Positions 21,572-31,800 of a stretch of 64,000 bases of DNA are shown one piece after another. The notes under the pieces were generated by a model, which was given only the letters and a program-made list of their open reading frames with translations, made no database searches and was not told where the DNA came from. Made by a program: the position numbers and the translations under genes. This DNA comes from Morchella semilibera (lineage: Eukaryota > Ascomycota > Pezizomycetes > Pezizales > Morchellaceae). Numbering within the stretch: position 1 is the stretch's first letter; the number at the start of each line of letters is the position of its first letter. The DNA is taken from the NCBI GenBank assembly GCA_009192285.1, contig CM018604.1, positions 4,993,746 to 5,057,745 of the forward strand, in the 5' to 3' direction.

Positions 21572-22298
21572 ATAAATATTGGAAAATTAAGGTGTTCATT
21601 GGGGGCTATCCCATACTTTCATAGTAATTGTGTTGTGGCAGAAGAACACGGCTGGGGTTATAGGAAATTAGCTTTTATAACAGGAGATCTGTTGGTTCTA
21701 GAACACATTTCCCCCTGTAAAGAGCTGTTCTGTAGGCTTGCTATAAAACCTATTTCGTATTCTTTCAAACGTTCTTTTATTTAATCTAGCCGTATTAATC
21801 CCACACGCGGACAGCGCGGAGTCGATCAATCAGAAAAACAAATTCTAACGGCGCGTCTTACACGGCCGAGTGATGGTTTATGAGTCCGACGTATCCCGGC
21901 ACTAGTTGGTTGGTTCATTGGAAATTTGTTGGTCCATCTAATAGTGGAAGATAGTATCATGCCCATCCCTACTAAACCTCTGGGAGGGCTGGGTGCGGGG
22001 GTATTTTTCAAATTTTATAGGCGTTTGTAGAGCCCCACCTGGGTGGGGCTCTACAGATCTACCCGCCTTGAAGTATAATTACAATCCCAACACCTTAAAT
22101 GACCAAAATAATACACAATATCTTCTGGGGGTTCTTCTGAGGTTCCAAAAAAAAAAAAAGCTAAAAAAAAAAAACGAAAAAAGCCGACAGACCGCTGTTG
22201 GTCAGTCCGCTACTAGCCATTGGAGATATGGAGATCCTATTTACAATCTTTATTCTAGAAGAATTATGTGCGCTAGGCCTAGTTTATAAAATTTGATG
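21572..22298. other. Intergenic DNA 3' of SDH3 with a 30-bp palindrome and A-runs
   Basis: No gene supported. A nearly perfect palindrome at 22026-22055 (TGTAGAGCCCCACC, TG, then its complement) stands out, followed by two long A-runs at about 22147-22174. Confidence 0.5.
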
Positions 22299-22300
22299 TA

Positions 22301-22760
22301 CCGGGTGTTCACCTTTAGTCTGAAGAACTCTGCTTCATTGGCCAAAAATGCAGGGATTTTAAATGGGAGCAACCAATTATCATCAATCACACACCAGCCT
22401 TAGCGCACCAAATTTGTATGGGGAAAAAAGTCTGAAGAACTTTCATATACCTTCACTCAAAATCTAAATATTTTGCTAAAAATACAAAAAAAGGACTGCA
22501 GAATAGCGCTGACTTCCAGCTTCCCCTAGATAAGATTTTGAGCTCATAAGCCCTTGTGGGAAACATTTTTTGGTGGAGTTGGGTGTAAACAACAGTCAAA
22601 TTGCAGTCTCAGAGGTTGCGTTGCAAAAGACGGGGGGCAACCTATTCAAGTACCTTTTCTGGCGCCAAGTATCATTTTCTGTTGCCAAGTATCATTTTCT
22701 GCAGCTTCAACCAATCATACCTCCAAAAAAATGTTCTTCAGAATAACCCACAACCCCCGG
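22301..22760. mobile_element. Non-autonomous Tc1/mariner-type element (CCGGGTGT ends), copy 2
   Basis: 460 bp, CCGGGTGT ... ACCCCCGG, flanked by TA. It shares GCCAAGTATCATTTT-type internal sequence with the other copies. Confidence 0.75.
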
Positions 22761-22950
22761 TACAGTAGTAAGTGGTTGCTATAATTTGCCCCGGTACAGG
22801 CTCACAAACAACCAATAATATCACTAGTTTCCAGATTTCTGAATTTTAGAAACCTGAACCGACCCCTCCTCTCCCTCTTTTCAGAGTCAAATTCTGGAAT
22901 CCCGCTATAAAGTGTATAAATTCAAATTACTTAATCGTGTCATCCGCAGG

Positions 22951-23190
22951 CTCTACCAACCATGTAAATGAATCAAAAAATGCATTCATCAGCAGGATTT
23001 TACATGTCTCAGGAGATTATTTGGGTTTCAGGAGACTGAAGAGACTGTCAGAAGACTCAGAAGACTCCAGTCATAAACGGTAAAACTTGCTGATGTTATT
23101 CAGGCTTATCACTTTTAATGTGCTTTTTAAAGAAATCAAAAACTGAGCAAAAAGACACCTTTTACTATGGGTATGGTACAGCACTTCTTA
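22951..23190 (-). mobile_element. Fragment of the CTCTACC-ended element, split by a MITE
   Basis: Matches the reverse complement of about 62385-62498, including TTATCACTTT and GAGCAAAAAGACACCTTTTA. The CTCTACCA end is at 22951; the other end is missing. The MITE at 22987-23095 interrupts it. Confidence 0.65.
22987..23095 (+). mobile_element. MITE-CAT subfamily 2, copy 1
   Basis: 109 bp, CATCAGCAGGATTTTAC ... AAACTTGCTGATG, with a TT duplication. It shares ends and CTCAGGAGA words with MITE-CAT but has a different interior. The second copy is at 61781-61869. Confidence 0.8.
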
Positions 23191-23811
23191 AGGATGACAT
23201 ATCGCGTATCACGGCGTGGAGCGTAGTTAGCGACGTTGTGGGAAGCAGAATTAGTCAGGAGTTTTTATAGTGTTCTATGAGTTTCTAGTACAAGGATTCT
23301 ATGAGTCAACGGTATATATGTATTTCTAATAGAGATGTTTCTGTGGGGTTCTAGGAGATAAGTCAGCGAAGGAATTCTGGGGCTATATATAGGAGGCTCT
23401 CGCCCTGGCTTGTAGGACATTCCTTTCTTTCCTTTCTTCTTTATGCAACCTTCTTGTCCTTTTTGTCAATCTATACTTTAGGATCTTTAGTCTTCGCCAA
23501 GACGTCCCTGATATCCCTTAAGGGACCTCAGGACCTCTTATACATCAACAAACTCAACTTGTGACTGGAGTCTCCCAACAATCTCCCGGGTCTCCTGAGA
23601 GTCTCCTGAGACTCCTGGATATTTTCTAAATCTCCTGAGGCTCAGGAGACATCAGGAGACAAATTGTCCTGTTGTCTTGGCATCGGTCCTGAGAGTTTAG
23701 TAGTCGAAGCGCTGTTGTGATTGTTAGGGTAATAATAAGCGAGAAAGTGGTGTGCTGAGGAGTGGGGTGTCGTCATTGGGTTCTACTAGTAGGAGGTTTG
23801 ATGGCGTAATG

Positions 23812-23948
23812 CATCAGCAAACTCAACTTGTGACTAGAGTCTCCCAACAGTCTCCCAGGTCTCCTGAGAGTCTCCTGAGACTCCGGGATATTTTTGAGGT
23901 CTCCTGAGGCTCAGGAGATATCAGGAGACAAATGAAGTCTTGCTGATG
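23812..23948 (-). mobile_element. MITE-CAT copy 8
   Basis: 137 bp, reverse orientation, perfect TG duplication inside LTR-A, confirmed against empty LTR-A copies. Confidence 0.88.
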
Positions 23949-24136
23949 TGGATTTGTAATGTAAATAGTAGAGATAGTGGGGAGGAATACGAGGCGTGGG
24001 TGCAATGAATTTCTATGGGTTTCTATGAGCTGATATATAAGTCATAGCGGACTGGTGGAGGACGAGTGTTAAATAGCGGGTTTAGATGTTTTTCTTAGTT
24101 CTTTCTTTCTTTTCCCTCTGTCTCGTTTTCCTGTTA

Positions 24137-24273
24137 CATCAGCAAGACTTTATTTGTCTCCTGATGTCTCCTGAGTTTCAGGAGACTCAAAAAATATCCG
24201 GAGGTCTCAGGAGACTCTCAGGGGACCCGGGAGACTGTTGGGAGACTCCAGTCACAAGTTGAGTTTGCTGATG
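24137..24273 (+). mobile_element. MITE-CAT copy 9
   Basis: 137 bp with a perfect TA duplication. The empty site CTGTTATCTC is seen in other LTR-A copies. Confidence 0.9.
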
Positions 24274-24331
24274 TATCTCAGTACATAGGAATATACTCCT
24301 ATTTTCAAGCCATAGTTCTTCGCCTTAAAGA

Positions 24332-24468
24332 CATCAGCAAGACTTCATTTGTCTCCTGATATCTCCTGAGCCTCAGGAGACTCAAAAGATCTCCAGGAGG
24401 CTCAGGAGAATCTCAGGAGACTTGGGAGACTGTTGGGAGACTGCAGTCATAAGTTGAGTTTGCTGATG
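24332..24468 (+). mobile_element. MITE-CAT copy 10
   Basis: 137 bp with a perfect GA duplication inside LTR-A. Confidence 0.88.
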
Positions 24469-24892
24469 GATCTCGTTCTCCTCAAGGGGAAAATTCATAG
24501 CACCTCTCATCGTTCTAGTTGAGGTCCATCCAGCTCTCACTCTCTCTGCCCTATGTCCTTGTGCCATTGCCTTTGCCTTTGCCTTCACCGGTGCTTGTAC
24601 TTGTGCCTGCCCGGTGCCACCCTTGTCTTCGTCGGCTTCTTCGTCACACTGACTGTACTCTTTGAGTCCTTCTGAGTCATCATTGTCATCTTCTACTTTG
24701 CGTCGGGTTACTCCGTTACACAAATGAAGTCTTGCTGATGTAGTCTCCGTGCTTTCTCTTGCCCCGTTCTCCGTACATAGTTAGCCCACTACGTCCATCC
24801 TCGCTCTACCTTGCCTCGCTCTGCCTTACTTTCTTCTGTCTCTATTGTGTACGTTGGCTCGCCCCATTATGCCCTCGCCTCGCTCCATGATA

Positions 24893-25516
24893 TCGGTATT
24901 CCAGCTGAAACAATCTTGGTTATTAAGGATACTTTTCAACCAATTGGAGGGTTGCAATTCAGCCACTTTACAGCTGGAAACGATATTTTAGCCACAACTT
25001 TGTAATAAAAGGATATAAATAGGTATAATATAGTTCTATTTCACTAGTTCTTGACACTTTTTATATACAAAAATAGGTAGATGGCATCGTTAATAATTTT
25101 TCAACAAGACAAAATATGAAAAATCTATGAAGTCAAAATCTTTATCATACCTATACCAAAAATTTGGCTTTATAGATTTTTGATATCTTATTTGGTTGAA
25201 AGATTATTCTCAGTGCAATTTATGTCACCTTTAAGGCACTCCATACTATAAACGAATCAAAAAATTTATTTAAATAGCTGGTAGAGAGGCCACACAAATG
25301 GTAATGTATAAATACATGTATATACTTGTTTGATATACTTTAATCTAAAACCGCCCATTACAGGGATTTCAATCGCTTACGTAATCAATATTTTCATTAA
25401 ATAAAATATTTCACTTGATATAAGAACTTTGCCTGTTCCAACAACAAGTGAAGTATTTACACCATTAGGATCTGCAGTAACTTGAAGGTCTGGATCCTTC
25501 CTCAAATCCTTCCCTT
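24893..25516. other. AT-rich DNA with a short plus-strand open segment
   Basis: 24893-25005 stays open (reads IGIPAETILVIKDTF ... ATTL) and may be the end of a lost coding sequence; I do not recognise it. The rest is AT-rich with no feature I can support. Confidence 0.3.
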
Positions 25517-25624
25517 CATTAGCAAGACTTCATTTGTCTCCAGATGTCTCCTGAACCTCAAGAGACTTTTACGAAACCTGGGAGAGTGTTGGGAGACTCC
25601 AGCTATAAGTCGAGTTTGCTGATG
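25517..25624 (+). mobile_element. MITE-CAT copy 11 (shortened)
   Basis: 108 bp, CATTAGCAAG ... TTTGCTGATG, TT duplication, with about 30 bp missing from the middle. Confidence 0.8.
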
Positions 25625-25853
25625 TTGTCATGGACAGAGAGTTGTCTCAAATTCACTTTTCTTGCTGCCTTGCCCACCAAAAATCCCATTAATATACTAG
25701 TCAATATTACAATCTGGATCCAAAATAAAAATTTTGATACGCTAACTTATTTTTTCTACTTTACTGATAGGTTAAATCTAGAATTGCTAGCAAAATTTGC
25801 TGTTTTGACTCTGCTTTTATAGTTTTTTCTCTCTCCCTTACTTTGAATATCAG

Positions 25854-26486
25854 TGTGACGGAGTAACCCGACGCAAAGAAGAAGATGACAATGATGACGC
25901 AGAAGGACTTGAGGAGCACAGTCTACGCGACGAGGGGACTGACGAAGACAGAGGCGACACCGGCCAGGCACAAGCACAGGCACGGGCGAAGGCAAAGGCA
26001 AGAGAAAGGGCACAAGAGCGCAGAGCAGAGAAGGTGAGGACCGAATGGACCTCAACGAGGATGATGAGGGGTACTATGAGTTTCTTCTTGTCAGAGGACC
26101 GAGTTTTTAGTACGAGAGGCTATGGCGTAGAAATAGGAGTAGATTCCTATGTACCAGAATAGCAGGAAGACGAGACAGAGAGAAAAGAAAGAAAGAACTA
26201 AGGAAAACATGTATCCCTGCTATTTAACACCTCTCCTCCACTAGTCCGCTATGACTCACACTTTCGCTCATAGAACCTCATAGAAACCCGTTACTACCAC
26301 ACTTCGTAATCCTCCCCACCATCTTCGCTATTCTACATTACCAATCCATCATGCCATCGAACCTCCCAGAATCCAATGACGACAACCTCCATCTCGCACT
26401 CCCCACTTTCGCTTAACATTACCCTAACAGCCACAACCGTGGATCGCCTACCGAACTGTTGGAACAAATGCCAAGACGCCGGGACA
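25854..26486 (-). mobile_element. Solo LTR-A
   Basis: 633 bp, TGTGACGG ... CCGGGACA, with TATCAG on both sides (six bases, where most copies show five). Fossil. Confidence 0.87.
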
Positions 26487-26516
26487 TATCAGCTCTTTCT
26501 CTCTCTTCTTTCAACC

Positions 26517-26963
26517 TATCATAGCTCAAACTCCCGCACCTCGCCTTCCGCCAAGGTGCCTCTAAAACAGGGTTGTTCGATAGTATCGGTCGAGACCGAA
26601 GGCAAAAGTATAAATTAAAAAAGAGTTCGGGTGATAGAATGTAAGCGCTAGGAAGGATTGGGTAGCGACAGAATAGAAGTACTGGTATTGGGAATAGTAT
26701 CGATGTCACTGGAGCGTAGGAGTTTCTATGGGGTTCTATGGTGTGAGTCATTGTCGTAACGAGATAGTTATATATATAGTGTGTGTTCTTCCCTATGTTT
26801 CTGCCTCTCCAGGCAACGTCTTTTTTCTACTAGCAATCTATATCTTTAGCTTCGGCCCCTCTGTTCTCGCTTCGTCCCTAAATCCAAACCTGAACCTACC
26901 TCGACCCTGGTATATCCTGAGCCAATCACGTCCTGTATTTGTAATTTGACCCTGTCCCGTCTT
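26517..26963 (+). mobile_element. Diverged solo LTR related to Gypsy-2
   Basis: Begins TATCATAGCTC and shares CCGCCTTCCGCCAAG, the GAATGTAAGCGCTAGGAAGG block and GGCAACGTCTT with the Gypsy-2 LTRs. The right end is approximate. Older than the 53-60 kb copy judging from its divergence. Confidence 0.7.
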
Positions 26964-27099
26964 GCCCCTGAACTCGACTTAGTCCCATCGGACAACCCCA
27001 ATACCTCTTCAGGAATGATGAGTCTTGCTCTTTTGATTTTCCAATTATCATTAGAGTTGGTTTTAGGCTTATTCTCAACTCTTTACCTATATTGTTTAT

Positions 27100-27860
27100 T
27101 GTGACAGAGTAACCTGACGCAAAAAAGAAGATAACAATGATGACGCAGAAAGACTCGAGAAGAACAGCCTCCGTGACGAGGAGACCGACGAAGACAGGAA
27201 CAACGCCAGGCAGGCACAAGCACAGGCACCGGCGAAGGCAAAGGCAAGAGCAAGGGCACGGAAACGCAGAGCAGAAAGAGTGAGGACAGGATAGACCTCA
27301 ATGAGAACGATGGGAGATACTATAGCTTTCCTCTTTTAGAGGACAGAATCTTTAGACACGAGGGGCTATGGCTTGAGGATAGGAGTAGATTCCTATATAC
27401 CTATATAACGGGAAGACGAAATATAGGGAAAAAAAAGAAAGAACTAAGGAAAACATCTATCTCCGCTATTTAATACTCCGCCTTCACTAGTTCACTATAA
27501 CTCATACGTCAACCTATTGAAACCTATAGAAATTCATCGCAACCACACCTCGTATTCCTCCCCACCATCTTTGCTATTTACATTACAAATCTATCATGCC
27601 ATCGAAGCTCCTAGAATACCATGGCGACACCCCCTCCGTAATTCACTTCTTCCTCGCTCAGTATTCATCAGCAAGACTTCATTTGTCTCCTGGCATCTCC
27701 TGAGACTCAGGAGACTCTGGGGCTCTCAAGAGACTCTCAGGAGACCCTGGAGACTGTTGGGAGACTCCAGTCACAAGTTGAGTTTGCTGATGTCACCCTA
27801 ACAATCATAACAGCGCTTCGACTACCAAACTTTTGGGACCGATGACAAGACGCCGGAACA
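27100..27860 (-). mobile_element. Solo LTR-A with a MITE-CAT
   Basis: TGTGACAG ... CCGGAACA with the perfect 5-bp duplication TTTAT. Contains MITE-CAT copy 12. Confidence 0.88.
27666..27792 (+). mobile_element. MITE-CAT copy 12
   Basis: 127 bp, CATCAGCAAG ... TTTGCTGATG, flanked by TT and TC. Confidence 0.83.
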
Positions 27861-28079
27861 TTTATGTATTTCTTCCCTAATTCCTTTCTATGTGATAGCT
27901 CGTTAAAGTCTTTTATTATGTTAACTTATAATTGACTTGAGTTTGCGTGCAATTTCTGTATTATCTTTCACAAACCTTACCGTTTGTCTAGCAAACCTTA
28001 TTACATTTCTAGAAGTCCTAGTGGTAGCTATTGGAGTTGGAATTGATTGGCAAATTTCTGATGTCTTAGCATTCTTGGC

Positions 28080-28118
28080 TGTGACGGAGTAACTGGGAGG
28101 CAAGGTAGAGGAAAACAA
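28080..28118 (-). mobile_element. LTR-A end fragment
   Basis: TGTGACGGAGTAAC and about 25 more bases of an inverted LTR-A, cut off by the Plavaka terminus that follows. Confidence 0.55.
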
Positions 28119-28210
28119 CATCAGTAAGCCTATTCTACCCTACTGGAGGCCCGGGAGGTGCGGGAGACGTTTGGAGACACCCGTCAAACTTTCGATCTCC
28201 AGGGGCTTAC
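28119..28210 (+). mobile_element. Left terminal fragment of a Plavaka-2-type element
   Basis: 92 bp starting CATCAGTAAGCC, nearly identical to the left end of the element at 48340 (shared GGCCCGGGAGGTG and CACCCGTCAAACTTTCGATC). It is truncated directly by LTR-A at 28211, so a second copy of that transposon once existed here. Confidence 0.72.
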
Positions 28211-28834
28211 TGTCCCGGCATCTTGGAATCAGTCTCGGGGATTTGGTAGTTGAAGCGCGGATGTAACGAATAAGGAAGAGTTAAGCGAGAAAGGGGTGTA
28301 CTAAGGGGGGGGTGTTGTCATAAGGTTCTAGGAGGTTCGATGGCGTGATGGATTTGTAAAGGAAATAACAGAGATGGTAGGGAGAAATACGAGGTGTGGT
28401 AGCAATGGATTTCTATTAGGTTTTATGAGCGAATGCGTGAGTCATTTCAGACTGGTGGGGGAAAAGTGTTAAATAGCGGAGATAGATGCTTTCCTTAGTT
28501 CTTTCTTTCTTCCCTTTCTGTCTCGTCTTCCTGTCATCTCGATAAATAAAAATATACTCCTATTTCTAAGCCATAGCATCTCGTACCAAATACTCGATCC
28601 TCTGACAAGAGGAAACTCATAGTACCTCTCATCGTTCTTGTTGAGGTCCATTCGGTCCTCACTCGTTCTGCTCTGTGCCCTTGCCCTTGCCTTTGCCTTC
28701 TCCGGTCCCTGTGCTTGTGCCTGCCAGGTGCTACCTTTGTCTTTATCGGTCTTCTTGTGGCTTAGGCTGTGCTCTTCGGGTCCTTCTGCGTCATCATTGT
28801 CATCTTCTTCTTTGCGTCGGGTTACTCTGTGACA
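28211..28834 (+). mobile_element. LTR-A at a junction between a Plavaka end and Gypsy-2
   Basis: 624 bp, TGTCCCGG ... TGTGACA. Flanks CTTAC and AACTT do not match, and each side is a different truncated element. It is probably a product of recombination between LTR-A copies. Confidence 0.8.
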
Positions 28835-31800
28835 AACTTCGAAACATGAAAGACAGGATGTATCTTCATCGTAGAGGGCAGATCAAGTTCGTAGTCGTAA
28901 GGGCTAATAACAGACTTAATCTTAAATCTGCCGAGGTGTTTCCAATCGAGCTTCCGGGAGGGCCTAGTGGTATGAATATTCCTGGTATTCAACCATACCT
29001 TGTCACCTACATTATAAACGGGGGCAGGAACTCGGTGGGCTTTGGCATTAGTCTCCTGTTGATCCTGAGCATAGCGTATCTCAGCTTGCAGATGGTCGTG
29101 GATCTCAGCGATTTTTTGTATAAGAATATTGGTAACCTGAGAGCGGTTCGTAAGCGGGGGTAGTGCCAGGTTTTCCGTAAAGCGAAGGTCAAAGCCATAG
29201 TTTGCCATAAAGGGAGAGGCCTGTGTCGTTTCCGATGGTTGATTATTCGAGGCAAATTCAGCAAGCGGTAGCCAATCCACCCAGTCATCCTGTTGATAGG
29301 ACACATAACTCCTCAGGTATTGTTCCATTACTGCATTAATCTGTTCTGTCTGACCATCCGTTTCGGGGTGGAAAGCGGAATATATCACAATATTAATCTT
29401 GAGAATCTTGCACAGAAATTTCCAAAACCTGAATGTAAACTGAGTACCGCGATCGGAGACAATACTGGTAGGAAGACCGTGAAGTTTCCAAACATGGTCA
29501 ATAAACAAACGGGCAAGATTCTCCGATCCGGTGGTCGTATTGCAGTCAATATAATATCTCATCTTCGACAGGCGTTCAATCACAACAAGGATAGCATCAT
29601 TTCCCTTACTCTCCGGTAGTCCTGTAACAAAGTCCATGGAAATATGTGTTCAAGGTCTCTGAGGAATCGGTAGAGGGCGAAGAACTCCATAGGGGGCATG
29701 TCGAGACGTCTTGCTACGGCTGCAGGTATGGCAATTCCTGATGTAACGGTCGACAGTATTGCGCATCCCGGGCCAATAGTACGAACTGGCTAGGAGTTGA
29801 AAAGTCTTTGCTTTTCCTGGATGGCCTGCTGACGGAGCATTATAGTGTTCTTTCAGCAAGTACAAGTGCAAGGACTCATCGTCTGGAACAAAGAGTTTTC
29901 CGCGGTAGGTCAGGAGGCCTTTCCTGGTTGAGCATTCTACTAGGGTAATCTCTCGGGAATGCCTAGCGCCATCTCGAAGGAGTCCTAAGATCTTATTCGG
30001 AAATGGGTCAGTGACATAAGCCTGTTCAGAAAGTTTTTCTAGGGGTGACTGTCCTCGGACAGCCAGAATAGCTGCCAACAAACCCAAGTTATGGGACTTC
30101 AACACTGTCTGACTTTGCTGCGTTAGGCGTTCATCCCCCTCTTTAGGTAGATCTCCTGATCTCTTAGTCAATGCATCCGGTTTCCCTCCCTGCTTCCCTG
30201 GCCGATACTTAATCACATAATTAAACCGACAAAGGAACTCTGACCAGCGTGCTTGTCGGCGATTCTGGTCCCTTTTGGTCATAAAATATTCCAGATTCCG
30301 GTGGTCGCTCAGAACTTCGATGGATTCGGCGACACCCATCAATTTAACCCTCCATTCTTCGAAACACTTGATAATGGCCAACAGCTCTTTATCATAGATC
30401 TCGTAATTGCATTCGGCAGGGGAGTGGGTTCCAGAAAAAAAAGCAACAGGGTGCAGAATATTCTCATCACTGTATTGAGAGAGTGTACCACCCGAGTCAT
30501 AATCGGAAGCATCTGATTCCACAATGGCCTTGCGGTCGAAATCGAAGTAACGAAGAATCGAGGTAGTAGTAAAGGCCGTTTTTAATCCCTCGAACGCCGC
30601 TTCGCAAACCGGTTACCATATAAACGGTACATTTTCCTTGGTAAGCGTGGTGAAAGGACGAACAATCCCTGAATAATTCCTAATAAACCGCTGGTAGAAA
30701 TTCGCCCAACCGTTGAACACTTGTATGTCTCTAACATTAAGAGGACGAGCCGACTTAACAATTGTCTCGATTTTCTTGGGGCCGAGCTTAAGGCCTTCAG
30801 TGTTAACAATCATGTCCAGGTACTTAACTTCTTTGACCTGGAATTCACATTTCTCGGGGGAGCAATAAAGATCGGCATCGATAAGAGCTTGCAGGACTTG
30901 ATTAACATGCTCGCGGTATGATTCCAAATCCTCACTATAAATAAGGATGTCATCAAGGTAAGCCGTGCAGAAGCGATCCAGGAAAGGGCGAAGAGTATCA
31001 TTAATGAAATGCTGAAAAACGGCAGGGGCATTGGTCAGTCCGAAGGGCATCACTTTATACTGAAAGTGGCCAACTCTGGTACGAAACGCGGTTTTCCATT
31101 TATCTCCAGCTGCGACTCGAACCAGGTTATAGGCATTCTTCAAGTCCAACTTGGTATACCATTTGGCCTTGCAGAGTTGGTTAAACGTTTCCTTAGGCAG
31201 TGGTAGGTAGCGATTCTTAACCGTAATAGTATTCAGACTTCGGTAATCTACGCAGAATCGGAGTCCACCACCAGGCTTTTTCACAAACAGGACAGGAGAT
31301 CCGGTGGGGGAGGAACTGGACTCAATAAACCCTTTCTTCAACATATCGTCGATATATTCGATCAATGCGGCCAATTCATCTCGAGACATGCTATACAGCG
31401 GACCAAAGGGGGGTTTCTTTCCTTCATGAAGATTAATCCGAATATCATAGGGACGATGAGGTGGTAACATCTAGGGACCCTCCTTTCCAAACCATTGCCA
31501 AAAGTGTTGATGTTCTGGGGAACTAGGGCAGCAATTTCTGGGGGGATCACTTCCGTAGAGCCACCGAGGAACAGGGCATAAACAGTCAGTCCCTGAGTAG
31601 TTTCGGCGAAGGTAGCGGCACTAACAATTTCAAAGTCGTGACTAGAAGAAAGCGGCGATGATATTGCCCTAACAAAGGCGGGCACTTGATCATCATTGCA
31701 GCGTTGGAGACAGCGAGGGGACCCAAAGGTCAACGAGTTATCCACAAAATTAATAGTAACATTATGTCGGCGAAGCCAGGGGATTTCTAGCATCAACGGA

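Larger units (their letters stand above)
23665..24720 (+). mobile_element. Solo LTR-A inside a MITE-CAT
   Basis: TGTCCTGT ... CGTTACA with the perfect CAAAT duplication (23660-23664 and 24721-24725). It contains MITE-CAT copies at 23812-23948, 24137-24273 and 24332-24468. Confidence 0.88.
23543..24740 (-). mobile_element. MITE-CAT copy 7, split by LTR-A
   Basis: Left part 23543-23664 and right part 24721-24740 form one inverted MITE-CAT with a TA duplication outside. LTR-A lies between them with the 5-bp duplication CAAAT. Confidence 0.87.
23207..24892 (+). mobile_element. LTR-C, outermost shell of a nest of elements
   Basis: TATCACGGCG ... CATGATA with flanks TCGCG and TCGGT (an imperfect 5-bp match). 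A MITE-CAT (23543-24740) is inserted in it, LTR-A (23665-24720) in that MITE, and three more MITE-CAT copies in that LTR-A. With insertions removed it is about 490 bp. Fossil LTR. Confidence 0.82.
26964..28079 (-). other. Unrecognised coding-like relic, split by LTR-A
   Basis: Joining the flanks across the perfect LTR-A duplication TTTAT leaves AT-rich DNA. It has minus-strand open stretches rich in Lys/Arg and small polar residues (27924-28082 includes SRNVIRFARQTVRFVKDN). It could be the remains of a host or transposon gene. No family is recognised. Confidence 0.3.
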
